DNA of 64,000 bases, from positions 36,762-100,761 of the forward strand of contig JAHQIW010001530.1 of assembly GCA_019055375.1 (NCBI GenBank). The letters run 5' to 3'. The number at the start of each line of letters is the position of its first letter. The first letter of the stretch is position 1. The DNA comes from Parelaphostrongylus tenuis. Taxonomy: Eukaryota > Nematoda > Chromadorea > Rhabditida > Metastrongylidae. This document shows positions 1 to 12,650 of the stretch, piece after piece. Under the pieces are notes generated by a model. The model was not told the origin of the DNA. It did no database searches and was given only the letters and a program-made list of their open reading frames with translations. Position numbers and translations under genes: made by a program.

Positions 1-155
1 AGTGTTGCTATCCTGCCAAACAAGCCAGTACCAATTTAACGGCCTTGAGGGATGGAAGGCTTAGTGAGCTAAGAGCAAGGGATCGAGCCATCGAACATCG
101 ATTAATCGACTAGTGTATGTCCCAAAACACCTCTGACCGCTGCGCCATCAACTCC
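1..155 (-). mobile_element. SINE family A, truncated by window edge
   Basis: tRNA-like head at 75-155 (gcgcagcggtcagaggtgtt read on the minus strand; box B near ggctcgatccc) with part of the body to the window start. Confidence 0.55.
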
Positions 156-439
156 CTCTATAGGCAATATTACTTTCAATGGAAAATTCATTCATTTGAT
201 TGAGGTATGTTGCAGGGTCGTTTGATATCATATATCTGAGTTTTAGTGTTGGAAAAAATTTTTAGAAGTAAAACCTTCTAACTTTTGGATATGAGCATCG
301 TCAAGGTAACAATGCATAAATATGAAAACTATTTACACTATTACGCATATGGATTTTTTTCACAACCGTGCTCGACTGGCGTCACAGTGTCCTTGCAATC
401 TGATAGAAGCTGGTATAATTATTATCTGATAATATTGAC

Positions 440-560
440 AATGCTGACAAAAGAGCGCATGTAGAGCAGTGATTAGAGGTGCTATGCGTCGCACATGAAG
501 TCAATGGTTCGATCTCGCTCTCATGGCTCTCCAAGCCACCAATCCCTCTGGGGTCGGTGA
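440..560 (+). mobile_element. SINE family A head
   Basis: Plus-strand tRNA-like head gcgcatgtagagcagtgatt, then ggttcgatctcgctct as box B. The body continues toward about 640. Confidence 0.55.
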
Positions 561-769
561 AGTGATTCCAGACATGTCTAGGAGGATATGGAGCTTGAAA
601 GAGATACAGGAGTAGACCACCGCGAGTCATTTTACAAAGTCCACATATGCATTGAATCATCTCAAATGAAGTTAAAAATTGAACACGAATCTCATAATCA
701 TTATTTGATTTTTAAGAATGTCTAAAGCCTTACCCGAGGTTTGTACGCCAGGGTAATACACGCGTAATT

Positions 770-1400
770 TGTAGGTCTCGCCCTCCGCATCAGTGACCCA
801 CACCCCACATATGCCCTGCACTGTAGCAAGGAGGGAGGCGTATGTGGTGACGGCACAGTGTACAGAACGCCTGTGTGACCCTGGCGGACCAACCTCTGCT
901 AAGATATTAAACATTCCTAAAAATTAAATCGAATGTTTATTGCGAGATATCAAAAACAGACGATGGCATAGATCAGTTTTGTTCTACCAGCCAAAATCCA
1001 TCGACTGAGAAATGGTGATGGCACAACGTACAGGACGCGTGTGTGACCCTAGCGAACCAACTTCGGCTAAAACTTTAAAAATTCTCAAAAATTAGATTGA
1101 ATGTTTATTGTCAGATATTAAGATAGTCGATGGCATGGATCACTTTGGTTCTACTAACCAAAATCCATCGACTGAGAAATGGTGATGGCACAATTTCACT
1201 GTACACTGTGCCGTCACCATATACGCCTCCCTCCTTGCTACAATGCAGAGCTTAATGTGGCGAGTGGGTCCCTGACGAGGAGGGCGAGACCACCGAAGCA
1301 GGCGCGCATGACCATAGAGTACCACCCTTTGGTAAGGCTTCAAACATTCTTTGAAAATAGATTGAATGCTCACTGCGAGGCTTTGAAAACTGTCGATGCC
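770..1400. repeat. related repeat copies with gtgatggcaca/tgccgtcacc arms
   Basis: Copies of a segment (catcgactgagaaatggtga, then inverted tgccgtcaccatatacgcc and cctccctccttgctacaat) occur at 770-915 (minus), about 960-1130 and 1140-1390 (plus). Another copy is at 6160-6370. They resemble the GATGAAGCAGGCGACA fold-back family in layout and in the aaggc-ttcaaacattct 3' end. Confidence 0.6.
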
Positions 1401-1404
1401 ATGG

Positions 1405-1935
1405 ATCAATTATTATTTGAGACAACATGTCACGTGGTCTGGTAATGGACTCTTGTACGACCAGATACACGTGTTACGACCTTACAGTCTCGTCAGTCGG
1501 GCAGAACCCGTCGTGTTTCAGTCTTTTTAACCTACCCTCTGTGAAAGGTCTAGTACCCACACTAAGAGGTAGCGAAGACGAACGGTTTACACTGCAAATC
1601 AAGTGAAAGTATCACCGAATTCACAGTGTTATACACTCGACTGCTCTTTGGCTGGTATTTTCAAAATATTGTACCTTTATTTCGAGTATTTTCTTAAGGC
1701 CACGCTCGAGTTCCGTATATCTCATAAATATTATCTGAGCCAACACTTGATCCACAGTGTAAATCGTTCGCCTATGCTAGCTCCTAGTGTGGGGACTGAG
1801 GCACCCACAGAGGATTGGTTAGAAAGACTGAAAGACGGAGGGTTCTGCCCGACTGACGAGACTGTGACCGAAACACGTGTATCGAGTTGTACATGAGCCC
1901 ATTACCAGGCCACATGGCATGTTAGCTCAAGTAAT
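1405..1935. repeat. fold-back element with CGAAACACGTGT motif
   Basis: The arms at about 1405-1600 and 1755-1935 are inverted copies; both carry cacgtgg/cagtctcgtcagtcgggcagaac and, in the right arm, ccgaaacacgtgt. The inner edge includes a segment (1670-1765) repeated in inverted orientation to 1921-1995. Non-coding; a MITE-like element. Confidence 0.75.
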
Positions 1936-1939
1936 AATT

Positions 1940-4900
1940 ATGAGATATATTGAAATTTGAGCGTGGTCCTAAGAAAACACTCAAAATAAAAGTATATTAT
2001 TATGAATAAGAATCGATGGCGCATCTCCCAAGGGTTGGTCAACACCAAGAGCTTTGTCCTTTTAATACTGACAAAAAGTAGGAGGTTTTTTTCTTTTCCA
2101 ATTGATAAAATTTGTATTTCTTCCGTCGCAAAAAGATTCTTCTCTATTTCCTTACAAGCACTAGTGATATTCACGATATTATCTGCTATATGGAAATACG
2201 GTTCATCTTACAAAGAATGCTGCTAGAATTTGAAATGTGTTGTGACTCAAGTAGTGTCTCTCTTAGTAATTTGCTTCATAGGCAAACACCACGATTACTA
2301 TGTTTTCCGCTTAGATTCGAAAACGCACTTGATTACCACTTATATCTTTGCCCAGTGAACATCTTCAAAAAGTACTCTGGGCGGATTTTTGGTGCATAAC
2401 AGAATTCTTTTGACACAAGAATTTTGCTCTAAAGGCCATCTGCTGACTGCAAGAATGCGATCAAGAGAGCTTTATGCTGTAAAATAAATCATTGCAAAAC
2501 CTGCGCATTGACATCAATGCATGCGGCCTGTGGAGTGTACGACTGCCCAAATCATTAAGCATGGCAGGCACAAGGTTCATCTAATCCTTACTCGACGACG
2601 CCTATATTCACTTAACCCCTCACGGATGAGGATTGATAGATTTTTTCGAATCCAAAGGGTTTTTTCCTCTTTGGAAAAATTTGAGGTCTTTTGCATCATT
2701 CTAATGCTCTAGTTTCTCTAAACGTTTGTAAACTTTTAGAACATACATAATTATAACATGCAAAAGAAGATCTGTGTGAAAAGCATCTCTGTCTCAGCTC
2801 GCACAACGCACTATGAAGATCCTTTCAAGGACCCATTCCAGAGTAAAAAATTACCGCGATTTCTATCATCAAACTGATGTTAGTGTGCTCAATGAAAAGT
2901 CTTGCAGGGACCTTACGCGCGCAAGCAAATTATTCCGAGGGTGAAACATAATTTCATGTTCGTTGCTACAGCTTACTAGAAAGGCTTTGCCAGAAACCAG
3001 ACACTATGTTGAATCGCCGAGCTTTGAACTTACAAATGTCTACTAAAACTCTAGTGGAAAGCTTTCAGCAAAAAGACTTTCAAAAGTTTAAGGATCGAGA
3101 ACGACCCTGACTGCTTGAAAAGAGTATTGCACCAATGGAAGACCTCTACCCTAGCTTCATGTTTCTTACGAATTCACTGGTTTTTCGAGGATAGATGATA
3201 ATATTTCTATAACCTTTTGATAGAGGAAATTCGTGAAACGGAGTGATCACATGATTATAGAATAAATTTTATTCAGTCGCTTCATGAATAGAAATAGTGC
3301 ATCTTTCATTACATAGTAGATGTAACTATGGTCTGTCATGTAGATGTCTTCATGTTTTCTTGCCCTTCCATACGGTACTTAAGAGTTGCTATGATTACTA
3401 GAATTGATACTGCAGTCGTTCGTCAGTCAAACCACCGGCTAAATAAATTACTTAGAGGAAAGGTTATTTGTATATTTACAATAGCAGAAGAAATCTTCCG
3501 TCCACCAATGCTAATCAAAGAAGCGGTGTTGATTGAGCAATTATTTATATCAATCAATATAGGAAGACGTTTTGCAAAAGGAAAGGAAGCAGCGCAGAAG
3601 CCACGATTATGCAAATTGGTTCGTGCACGCGCTTAGAAGGTTGAAATGTTGGTTCGATTCCCGCCTGAGTTTTGAAGGTAAACCACTCCATATCAGTGAA
3701 TATGTAGGAAGAATTCCGCCAAAGTAGCCTAGCTAGAAGACATAATAGTGTCGAAAGGGGTTACACTGGCCACTTTACCGCTAAATGGAAGGCTACTATG
3801 AGGTGCTATCGTTGTGTAGATACATGAACCCGCCATCGTTATCACTTTCTACCTATTACTCACGAATATATGCCGGTTACAATTTTTGAACATTCAAATG
3901 TTAATTCGTTGATTGGGGCAAGTTTTATCTACCACATCCATCCTAGGTGGGCAAATACTTGTGCGTGTGTGTGATCTTATCTCCAGAACAGATTATACAA
4001 CAGAAAAGTGATGCGTGAATTTTACCCATACTAAAGTTTTCGATACGACTTTTGACTTCGGCAGTAAAGTTGTATTTTATTGTGTTTGATTTAACATGGC
4101 ACTTTGTGTTGTCCCTGGTACTTTTACATCGACTGGTTTGTTCACATTTGTTATAGAGAAAAGTCTTGAAATTTGCTTTTGTATCCGCTCTCTTAAAAAT
4201 CCTTGTTTCTTTTCACAAATGTTGATAGAATTGGTTCTCACTCAGATCCTCGAATAGTCATGCTACAACGTTGATAACTCTTCATTACAGGCCGAAACTA
4301 TCTCTTATGCTCTCAAGGGCGGCAACAAAACTCGGACAGATCTCATACTGGCTTTCCGCCTCTGGGAGAATGGGTGTGCAGTTACCTTTGGCTGATACGA
4401 CCACAGTCTAGCGTGTGAGGGGCTATGAAAGAATTGGAGTCATTACAAATTGTCTTTGCCGAAAACAGCCGTGAAAAGTGTCATCACTTTTATAGAAAGC
4501 TTGTTGGAAATTTAACAAATATTGGAATTACTAGAGTAGATTCCCATGCGGCACAGATAGGAGAACATACTCAACAAACCTATTCCTAGAATTCTGAACA
4601 TGGGAACGGAGTAGAAACATCAAGATGAAAGAATTCCTTCTTCGTAAAATTTATCAGCATAGAACTTGCATAACTTCGAAATCTTCGATGAACGGCACAC
4701 TACTAGAATTTCTGCCAATGCTTTTTTACTATTTGATGACCCCTACACTCAACATTTATAGAAATCGGCGGAACTCGACATGAACGTAAGCACATTAGTC
4801 GACTCAACGGTGTGTGTACTGGAAAAGTAGAGGTGTATTTAAGAACTCAATCATTCCCATGCTTTGTTTATTTTTGAGTCACTGTAATGACCTTTATCTT

Positions 4901-5430
4901 CTGGCCCGTCACGAAGCGGTTTGTCAGGCCACATGGGTTCGAAAGAGGTTTAACAGTAGGTTTTCCCCTCACTCAGAACTATCTTTGCCTATTCCTACAT
5001 GATGGCCGACTTGAATGTGCTGAAATGCTTTTTATAGTAATACACTAGCTGTTCACTGTGCGCGACAAATTTTGTAGAAATTAGTTATGATGAATAGTCA
5101 TTAACAACCGAAACTCGTAAAAAGATTGAAGAATATTGTTCCATAGGAGTATAAGCAACGCTTTTCATTGTTCAAGTTTCTTAATGATTTTTGCAACACA
5201 TTCAATTGACTGGATTTACTTGGAGCGCATTCAGCGGTTTATTGAGCGCGGCGACCTTATTTTCTGCCTTGTTGAATTCAGAAAGTGTGACGTCGTGAAA
5301 ATTTTCTCGACAAGCAACAACACGAGCTTTGACAGTATTATAAGAAGTTCAATAAGAAGGCGAAGAAAACGATTGAATGCTTGAAGTGTGGGATCCGCAC
5401 ATTGAAAAAAAATATTGCGAAGTTAGATAA
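1940..5430. other. no gene recognised
   Basis: AT-rich non-coding sequence. I see a dispersed repeat copy (2930-3110) and a SINE B head (3595-3690); frames up to about 100 codons occur but lack splice signals or family resemblance. Confidence 0.5.
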
Positions 5431-5439
5431 TAAAGTGAC

Positions 5440-5590
5440 TAATATATACATAAATATAGATATATATGTATGCATATATATAAATATATATATGAATATA
5501 TATGCATGCATATATATAAATACACATATATGTGTACATATATGTACATAAATATATACAGACATATATATATACACATATATGTATTTA
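5440..5590. repeat. AT-rich microsatellite
   Basis: About 150 bases of alternating AT with interspersed GTATGC, TACACA and GTACAT units, a compound simple-sequence repeat. Shorter relatives occur at 45565-45625 and 8985-9002. Confidence 0.9.
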
Positions 5591-6159
5591 AAGCGCAGTA
5601 GTAATTTCCTCGAAATTTGTGACAGAAGTTAGGCTATGAAGAATGGATCATACCTGTTCTATCGACCGCTTTTTTATAGACCCGTTTAAAATGATGCAAA
5701 ATGATAAGGATACAACAAATTTTGAGCTATCACGCCTATTGGTATACAGGCTCATGTTTCGTCCTATCGTCCCTCATTAGTACCACCCACCTACAGTAAC
5801 TACACCAGTTGACTTGGGGTGATTTATTATTCGGTGTCGATTTCTTTATAGAGGATTTCAATCTCAGGGGATTGGCTGGACCGTGGGAGGGTGGTACTGT
5901 TGAGTCATAATAGGACGAAACAGCATCACATTGCTATGTACTGAGGCCACTTTTTCTGAGAAAATCTATGCAGATTTTTTGACTTGCCGCTCTTGTAGTA
6001 GTATTGAAATGTTATAACAATAAATCCAAAAATGACGAGTGGTTTTAACGCATTCAACTTCACGCGGGATTGAACCCGTGCTTTGCCAAAACCGTAGACG
6101 CATTCCAACACTACATCATCGAACCTCCGCTCTCCTAGTACTCCTTGGCAATTTTGTTG

Positions 6160-6370
6160 TACCAGCCGAAATCCATTAACTAAGAAGTGGTGATGTCACA
6201 GTGTCATTGTACACTGGTGCCGTCGACACGTACGCCTCCCTCCTTGCTACAATGCAGGGCTTAATGTGAGGCACGGGTCACTGGGGAGGAGGGCGAGACC
6301 TCCGAAACTCGCTTGAATGCCTTGGCATACCAACCTCTGTTAGGCTTTGGACATTCTTTCTGAAATTATT
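6160..6370. repeat. fold-back repeat copy
   Basis: Same family as 1140-1390: aaatccattaactaagaagt, an inverted gtgtcattgtacact core, cctccctccttgctacaatg and a terminal ggctttggacattct. No coding content. Confidence 0.6.
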
Positions 6371-6379
6371 TCAAATTTT

Positions 6380-8880
6380 AATCTTCCTGCTACGTACTGA
6401 AAAAACCTTTTCGAAACACAAGCATATTTTCGAGATTGCCGATAATCAGGTTTGTGAACTACTATCAAAATTCTGATAAAAAAGCTTTATCTAGCGAGGA
6501 AGATCTTTGAAAAGCTAGAGATCGAGAACGATCCTCACCGTTCAGAAAGGGTTAACGTCACTCGAACGGCGGAACTCTTGCTTGTTTGACAAACAGCAGT
6601 ATCACAGTCAAATCTCTTAATCTACACGGTCTCAAACGTTTTCCTTGTTGAGTGCTTGAAGTTTAGAATCTCTTGTCTACTGGAATCTGGGCAAAGTTGA
6701 TGGCCAGACCTTGTTACTTCCATTGTGCATGACGTGCTCAGAGAAGTCAGAGAGAATTCTGGAACGTTGGAAGAGTGCCATAAATTTCTTGATAACTCCT
6801 CTGTAAATATGTTTTAGAGTGAAACGTGGTGCTTTTGAACAATAAGAACGATTTAGGGGCTCTATCAACTCCTCATGACGTCTTTGAATCACTTCCTTCT
6901 GAGCAAGCAGAGAGCACAGATCCACGTTTGCGTGGTGTATTTCAACATTAGGGTATGTTCTTTCGGATTTAGTCAATACGACTGTATCTTACATATAAAT
7001 CGATTGCCTTAATACTATTTAGAGACCATCTGCGCTACCAGACAGGTATTTTTTGATGGAGGATTTTTTAAACGAAGGCTTTCCACTAAACAGCTAGCAA
7101 TCATTCAAAAGATAAAATTTCGGAAAAATCGTAAGTCAACATGTTTTTTGGAAAAGCTTTCTTTCAGCTCTATAGTATTTAAGATGACATTGAGGTTTCA
7201 CACGCGTCGGCTTATCGTGTTTGTCGCGCATGTATATCACACTATAGAGCTCCACCCTCATACTATTAGTGACCAATCGATCGCTTAAGTTCCAGCGATT
7301 CCAACAATGTGCTTGTTATCCGAAAAGACCGTTGTGGCTGAAGAAAGAATTCGGACAATGTGTGGTGACTGTGAATCGACAGCTACGATCGATAGACCGC
7401 ATAGGCAAGATGCTTATGTGGAGTGCTATTTTGTTGTTGAATTTAAGATTGTTCTCCACTCGACGAAACACGTATAAGAGATGTACGACTTTGATGCTCG
7501 AAGATTTCCTTTACACGTTTATATGTTTTGTGACTCGACTTACGCTGCTTAGATTTAGGCTGAGCTTAGGACCAGTAGTGGCTTTTTCTAACATTTCGAT
7601 ACAGCAGACTTTACAATCTTCATGAAATAGAACAAACAAAAAACGAAAGTTTTCGGCACATCGTGCGACACCTGTGAAACACATTTCTTCGAATGCAACG
7701 GCATTGCTAGATAGACTTTCTCAGAAAAGACAATTTTTTGAGTCCTCCAAGATTTGAGTTTTCGAATGGTTGCTTTTCATCTATTGCAAAGTCTTTGTGT
7801 AGCAAAAGAAGTTCCTTAAGAAAATTTCTGCTTTATAACGGAAATAATTCCTATTCAGCAGTGGCATATTGTTATAATCATATATCTAAAAGTATTGAGT
7901 GGTATCAAATCATTTGACAACTAGGCGGGAGTTGAACCTGCGTTTCACCCAAACTAAGGCGTGCTTTACCACCACACGACCGAAGCCATCGCTTTGGCCG
8001 ATATGCGCTTGTCGGATCAAACACATTAAAGTTGTTGCTGACAACTACGATAGATTATATTGGAGGAGTGGTAGCACCCGGTAGCATTGGTGTTGTAGTG
8101 GTAGCGGGTGCCCCTTATGGATGCCATGTGGGTTCAACTCCTGCTTGCGGTTGAATATCTGGCATATCACTTAACATTATCAGGCATATAGTTGAAAGGC
8201 CTATTACTCGCTATCATGCAGCATGATATGTCAAATGTGGTACAAATTCGAAAGAAAAATTTGGATTTTACTAGTACGCTTCCATATAAGAGTTGTCGCA
8301 TTATGAATTAGTAGAAATCGTATGGTTTCCCGTTGTGTAAACCGTTTAGTCAAATTATATTATTGGAGTCTATGAAACTTTCGATTCGCTGAGACTTACC
8401 AAATAATTCCTCCGCGATAATCAATTCAACTATAAGTCAGTATGTGCATAAACGCTGAAGAAATGTGTCGTAGTTAAAATTGGAGACCGAGTTCAATACG
8501 GAGGTATAAACTGCGACTCCAATGTTCAAAGTATCCAATTTTTGTTGAAAAGGATATAGTCATCTCTATGCAGGCTGTGGTTTAAAAGTCTTCCACAATC
8601 GCAAACTATTCGTTTTTTTACGGCGATTCCATGGAGTAGGAACTCGGTGTGAAAAGATGAATACATGGAAAAGAAACGCGCTGAGGTTAGATGGTGCTGG
8701 ACTTGATTTCTTGCTGATGCTCAAGGCTTACCAAGTCTCCCATTTTGCGGGGTTGGTAAATCGGTACCCGACTTGCATGGGAGGATACACACTGACTTGA
8801 TACTTCAGTAGTACGTGACAAGTCGTGATAAAGGCCAGATATGCATTCGCTCGCCTTGAGCGATGCTAATTGAAGTTGAG
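6380..8880. other. no gene recognised
   Basis: A minus-strand open frame at 6677-6976 (QKEVIQRRHEELIEPLNRSY) and a plus-strand one at 7269-7625 have coding-like stretches but match nothing I know. SINE heads at 7905-7990 and 8085-8160. The rest is featureless. Confidence 0.4.
8085..8160 (+). mobile_element. SINE family B head
   Basis: Box A-like gttgtagtggtagcgggtg and box B tgggttcaactcctgc at tRNA spacing. A minus-strand head lies 100 bases upstream at 7905-7990. Not a clean tRNA gene because the acceptor ends do not pair. Confidence 0.5.
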
Positions 8881-8886
8881 TGTATG

Positions 8887-9150
8887 ACGCGTACCTCAGC
8901 AGTCAACAACACCGTGACTCTTTTCATCCTTCAAGTGAAGATAATCTGCACGACTGCCGTGATCGTACCTATCTTCCTCCTTTTGAATATATATATATAT
9001 TTCTTGATTGTGTTCATATCTATGTTGTCCAACATGCACTTGAAAGAATTTACCAGTACGAATTTGATGATTTTTGTTACGTCTTCTGCGCTCCATCAGA
9101 CCTATCTCGTTCCGCTTTAGGAACAGTGCACTATGAAGCTGACCCTCTGT
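8887..9150 (+). CDS. unrecognised open frame with coding-like composition
   Basis: An open frame ending in TAG reads with balanced acidic, aromatic and cysteine residues (RDSFHPSSEDNLHDCRDR; YEFDDFCYVFCAPSDLSR). A short AT dinucleotide run sits inside it (YIYIF). No family is recognised and no flanking splice sites are convincing. It may be one exon of an unknown gene or a chance frame. Confidence 0.25.
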
Positions 9151-9579
9151 AGGCTAAGACTCCTTACTTATTTTGACTAAAAATTAGGACTTTGCTTACC
9201 TTTTTACCGCACTCGTTACTAGTCCGCATGTGATTATTGTTGCCCACTGTGTACATCCGGAACAAATCCTCCACCAATCATTTGTCATTGTTTCTACGTC
9301 TTATTTATAGAATTCTCTATGTTCCCTGCTCATTTTACAACATTTCCTAGCCATGTAGTCGTAGGTCACACAACAATAGTGCTGCCAAAACAGTGGAAAC
9401 TTTTGAAACGCTCATCACCAGCAAGCCTTTTCTCGCGCGATATTGGCAAAAAAGGCTTCCTTGACATTTTGAAGAACTCGTAACTTGAAAAGCTCTAGGA
9501 AAGCTCTCGGCGTTCATCAGTGTTTGAGGGATGTGCATGCATTCGTCTTCAATTTTCAACTTCGTTTGAGGTGATTGAA

Positions 9580-9790
9580 TGCAAATCTGGTCTTTACAAT
9601 GACTCGCGGAGGCCTCCAGCTGAACCGAGTCAGTGCTGCATATCCTCCCAGACAATTCTGGACCAGTCTGGTACCAATTTGCCGACACCGGACGGATGGA
9701 CGGCTTGGAGAGCTATGAGCGCGAGATCAAGATTGACCTCGTGTGAGACGCAGAGCACCTCTGACCACTGCGCCATATGCGCCCTGTAAA
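9580..9790 (-). mobile_element. tRNA-derived SINE, family A
   Basis: On the minus strand a tRNA-like head (gcgcagtggtcagaggtgct, then a B-box-like ttgatctcgcgct) is followed by a body ending in a gtaaagaccagatttgcatt segment. Pol III retroposed elements of this kind need LINE machinery to move. Other copies: 1-155, 31520-31752, 37945-38165, 63060-63260 (minus) and 440-560 (plus). Confidence 0.65.
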
Positions 9791-9799
9791 TAACTCAAT

Positions 9800-11380
9800 A
9801 ACTTGGATTGGGTACACTTTTTTTGGTGGCTTACAAAGTTGTATTACCATGCGTATTTTGTATTTCATCGGTAGGTCGTCAAATGTACATCCAATATCAG
9901 CAATGGCAAGGTTAAGAGAGTTTGTTGGAAAAAATAGCCTTTTACGTTTCCGAATGGCGGATGAATATGCTCTTTTTAATCACTCAGTAATCCTCGGTGA
10001 TTACCAGTGATTTGGTTACTTTTATCATTTCATCTTTGCCACAGCGATCGTAACTTTTCGGTACCATTTAGTGCAAAGAGTAGTGTTATAGGTTGTTGAG
10101 TCACATGCTTTTTCTATTTTCCTAGAACTCTTTCTTACTCAGTTTTTCACAATGCCTAGCAAGAACATGAAGAAAACGAGCTTCATAGAGACAATGCTCA
10201 GCGTTAGTACCACTTCAGGTTAATCACGAAGCAACATTAGGACAGTCATTTGATGGTACCGCTTTGGAGCCTGATATTAATCGGGAAGGATGTGAGAGAG
10301 TCCTACTCAAATCGATTTCAATCGATTAGAGAGAGCGGGAAGCTGCTATGGTGATTGTCAGTGAATTAGCATTTTCATGATATTCAGCTATTAAATTTGC
10401 GAAAGGGTGTTTCTGTTGAAGAACCGTCTTATAAAAACCTGGCCATCTTTTCGTAAACCATGACTTCATGTGAATTACTGCGTGGACAAGATGTGATTTG
10501 CTGCTGGAGTAGGAAGGACCGCATACGAATGTTCGCCACCGTTCAGCAAGATTGGGTCTTTCGAAAGATTTGCAGGCTTAGTGACTTTCAGTTCGTGCAC
10601 GTATATAAGAAACATTCTCATTCTATTCTTGAACTCCCATTCAGAAAACAAAGAATTATTATGCATCATACAATTTAAATAGCAGTTAGCTTGACTGGAT
10701 TTGATGCCGATGTGATGCGCCTACCACATCAAACCATTTTAACGTTTCTTACTGACCGCTTGGATGGTATATATTGGGAGAAAGTGGTACCAGATAGATG
10801 ACATCAGTGGTGTAGCGCTAGCACACATCCTTGGTATCGGTAAAACGCTAATTCAGCTCCCGCCTCAATAACGGGCTTGAAAGAGGAGTTGGACAATGGG
10901 AAAAGTGTGGCAGAAGTCGCTCAGGTAAGAATTGTCATTGATTTGAAGTAGATGAGGAATGATTCCACCCGACTGCTCACAGTTTTCTTACATATACGGA
11001 ACTCTGGAATTAAAATATGGCGCAAACACGTTTTTTGAAGATACCTTCTTTGCTTTGTTAAGAACAAAGACTATTTACTTTAACTAATGCAGTACTCTTA
11101 AAGCGGCAACGAGGTCACTTTTCTTCCTGATAGCACTTTAGCGCTGCGCAAGCTCTTTGCGAAACGAAAGTAAAGAGCATTTCATAGGAATTCCTTCATT
11201 TTTGATTTGTATGGTGTCAATGGGAGAAAGAAGGTCGATGAACAAGTGATTAGTATTGCAGGCTATCAATAAACATGGTTCTGGATCAAATTCTACCGCA
11301 ACACTTCCCCGCTATCAATCAACGTGTGCTCCATGAACCACCCCAGCTCGGTTTTTTCGAAATTGTAAGGAGGGTTCACT
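9800..11380. other. mostly empty; one possible RhoGEF fragment
   Basis: At 10868-10924 a frame LKEELDNGKSVAEVAQ precedes a GTAAGA donor and faintly resembles the part of the ECT2 DH domain before the RPVQR helix. A SINE B head lies at 10800-10875, partly overlapping. Nothing else is supported. Confidence 0.25.
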
Positions 11381-11388
11381 TGACCCAG

Positions 11389-11688
11389 GTCGGTTCTATG
11401 CCAGTCACGAAGAAGACAAAATGCTCAAGCAGCAGATGGAACTGCTCAAGTAATGTTTGAAGGTGGAGAAAGAATGCGTGCGGAGTTCTCGAGTGCTAGA
11501 AATGCTGGAATCCGTATATCCGAACTATGATGACAAGTGATTCAAGTAAATAAGCAAATATTGTTATATAGGTTTGGATTGATGCACATGAGGATCGACG
11601 ACGGGTGCACTCCTCGTCCATGAAAACATATAAGACGGCGCGTGATCTACTCCGCACCAGCTACGTGAAAAAGTTGCGGCTTCACGTT
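11389..11688 (+). pseudogene. possible exons upstream of RhoGEF copy A
   Basis: After a gacccag acceptor at 11388 a coiled-coil-like frame reads RFYASHEEDKMLKQQMELLK, then an in-frame TAA, then KVEKECVRSSRVLEMLE up to a GTGATT donor near 11536. A second exon candidate follows a tatatag acceptor at 11571: VWIDAHEDRRRVHSSSMKTY and then LLRTSYVKKLRL. Composition and splice signals are gene-like, but I do not recognise the family and the TAA argues for decay. They could be a more 5' part of the same broken RhoGEF or of a separate gene cut off by the mariner at 11.8-12.65 kb. Confidence 0.35.
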
Positions 11689-11829
11689 TATTTGAGAGTA
11701 CGTCAATTGTTTTTGATCTACCAAGAGCTCTTTTATTAGGTCTCCAACTAAATTTTTGAACTTGATCTAGAATTTCAAAAATTCATTTTTCCAAGTAATT
11801 TAAAGCATCAAATAACATTGATTGGTCGG

Positions 11830-12650
11830 TTAACTTCCCCCTTACTTTTTTGGCAACGTAAGGCTTTGCATTATCTTGAAGCAAAATGACACGGCGACGG
11901 CGGTGACGTGAAACTGCTTGATTGCATCGGTCCAGTTGCTGACAATATCGCTCAATGTTGATTGCGTCTGACCGGCTTGCAGCGAGTCTCAGTGAATCGG
12001 CCTAGTTCGGTCCCAGAAAATAATCAACGTTGCTTTTGGTTCAAATCGATTTGGTCTCAGTGTTGGTGTCTTGCTGACCTGGTGAAAACCAGTAATTTAT
12101 ACGACGCTGGCTCTTGAAAAAGATCCACTTCTCATCGACGGTGACAATTCTGTTCAAAAACGAAGAGCAGCGATGACGAAGAAGATGAACTTGCGAAATT
12201 TGCTTTCCCATGTTTTTTTGAATTTGTGTGAAATCGTGGAAATCCAGCTGCCCTTGCGCCATTTCCTGCCTGCATCATTAAAATCTTCCGGATCTGCTCA
12301 TCTGAGCACTGGAAATCATCGGCCAAATCACCGGTTGATAAGTCGGATTTTCTTCAATCGCTTCAATGATTGCTTCTCGATAAATTTCGCGCTGTCTTCC
12401 GAATATTGGTTGATCGACCAAATCAGTATCTCTATTGCGAAACTTTGTTAACCATTCATACGCCGTACTTCCACCCACAACTTGGCTGCCTTTGCGTGAC
12501 TGATGTCATGAAGGGCACTTTTGGAACTGCGTTCCAACTGAAACTTATGCAGCAGTAAGTCGCGAATGGCTTTCCAGTGACGGCTTCATTGTTGAACAAG
12601 TATCTGCAAAAATATACCAAACGATGCGCAAGTAAATTCTGCACAAAATA
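11830..12650 (-). mobile_element. mariner transposase, degenerate, C-terminally truncated
   Basis: Mariner (IS630/Tc1/mariner superfamily) cut-and-paste transposase. The helix-turn-helix part reads EWLTKFRNRDTDLVDQP. The first catalytic Asp is in VTVDEKWIFFKSQRR. Further on come YCQQLD and the second Asp in LLQDNAKPYVAKK, in shifting frames. The third Asp region (SPxDYH) is missing. Several frameshifts make it inactive. Confidence 0.85.

Noticed and set aside
5338..5577. ORF rich in Tyr, Ile and Met across 5.4-5.6 kb
   Set aside because: It is a translation of the AT microsatellite.
8085..8160. A functional tRNA gene
   Set aside because: Box A and box B are recognisable but acceptor ends do not pair and the anticodon arm is poor; fits a SINE head.
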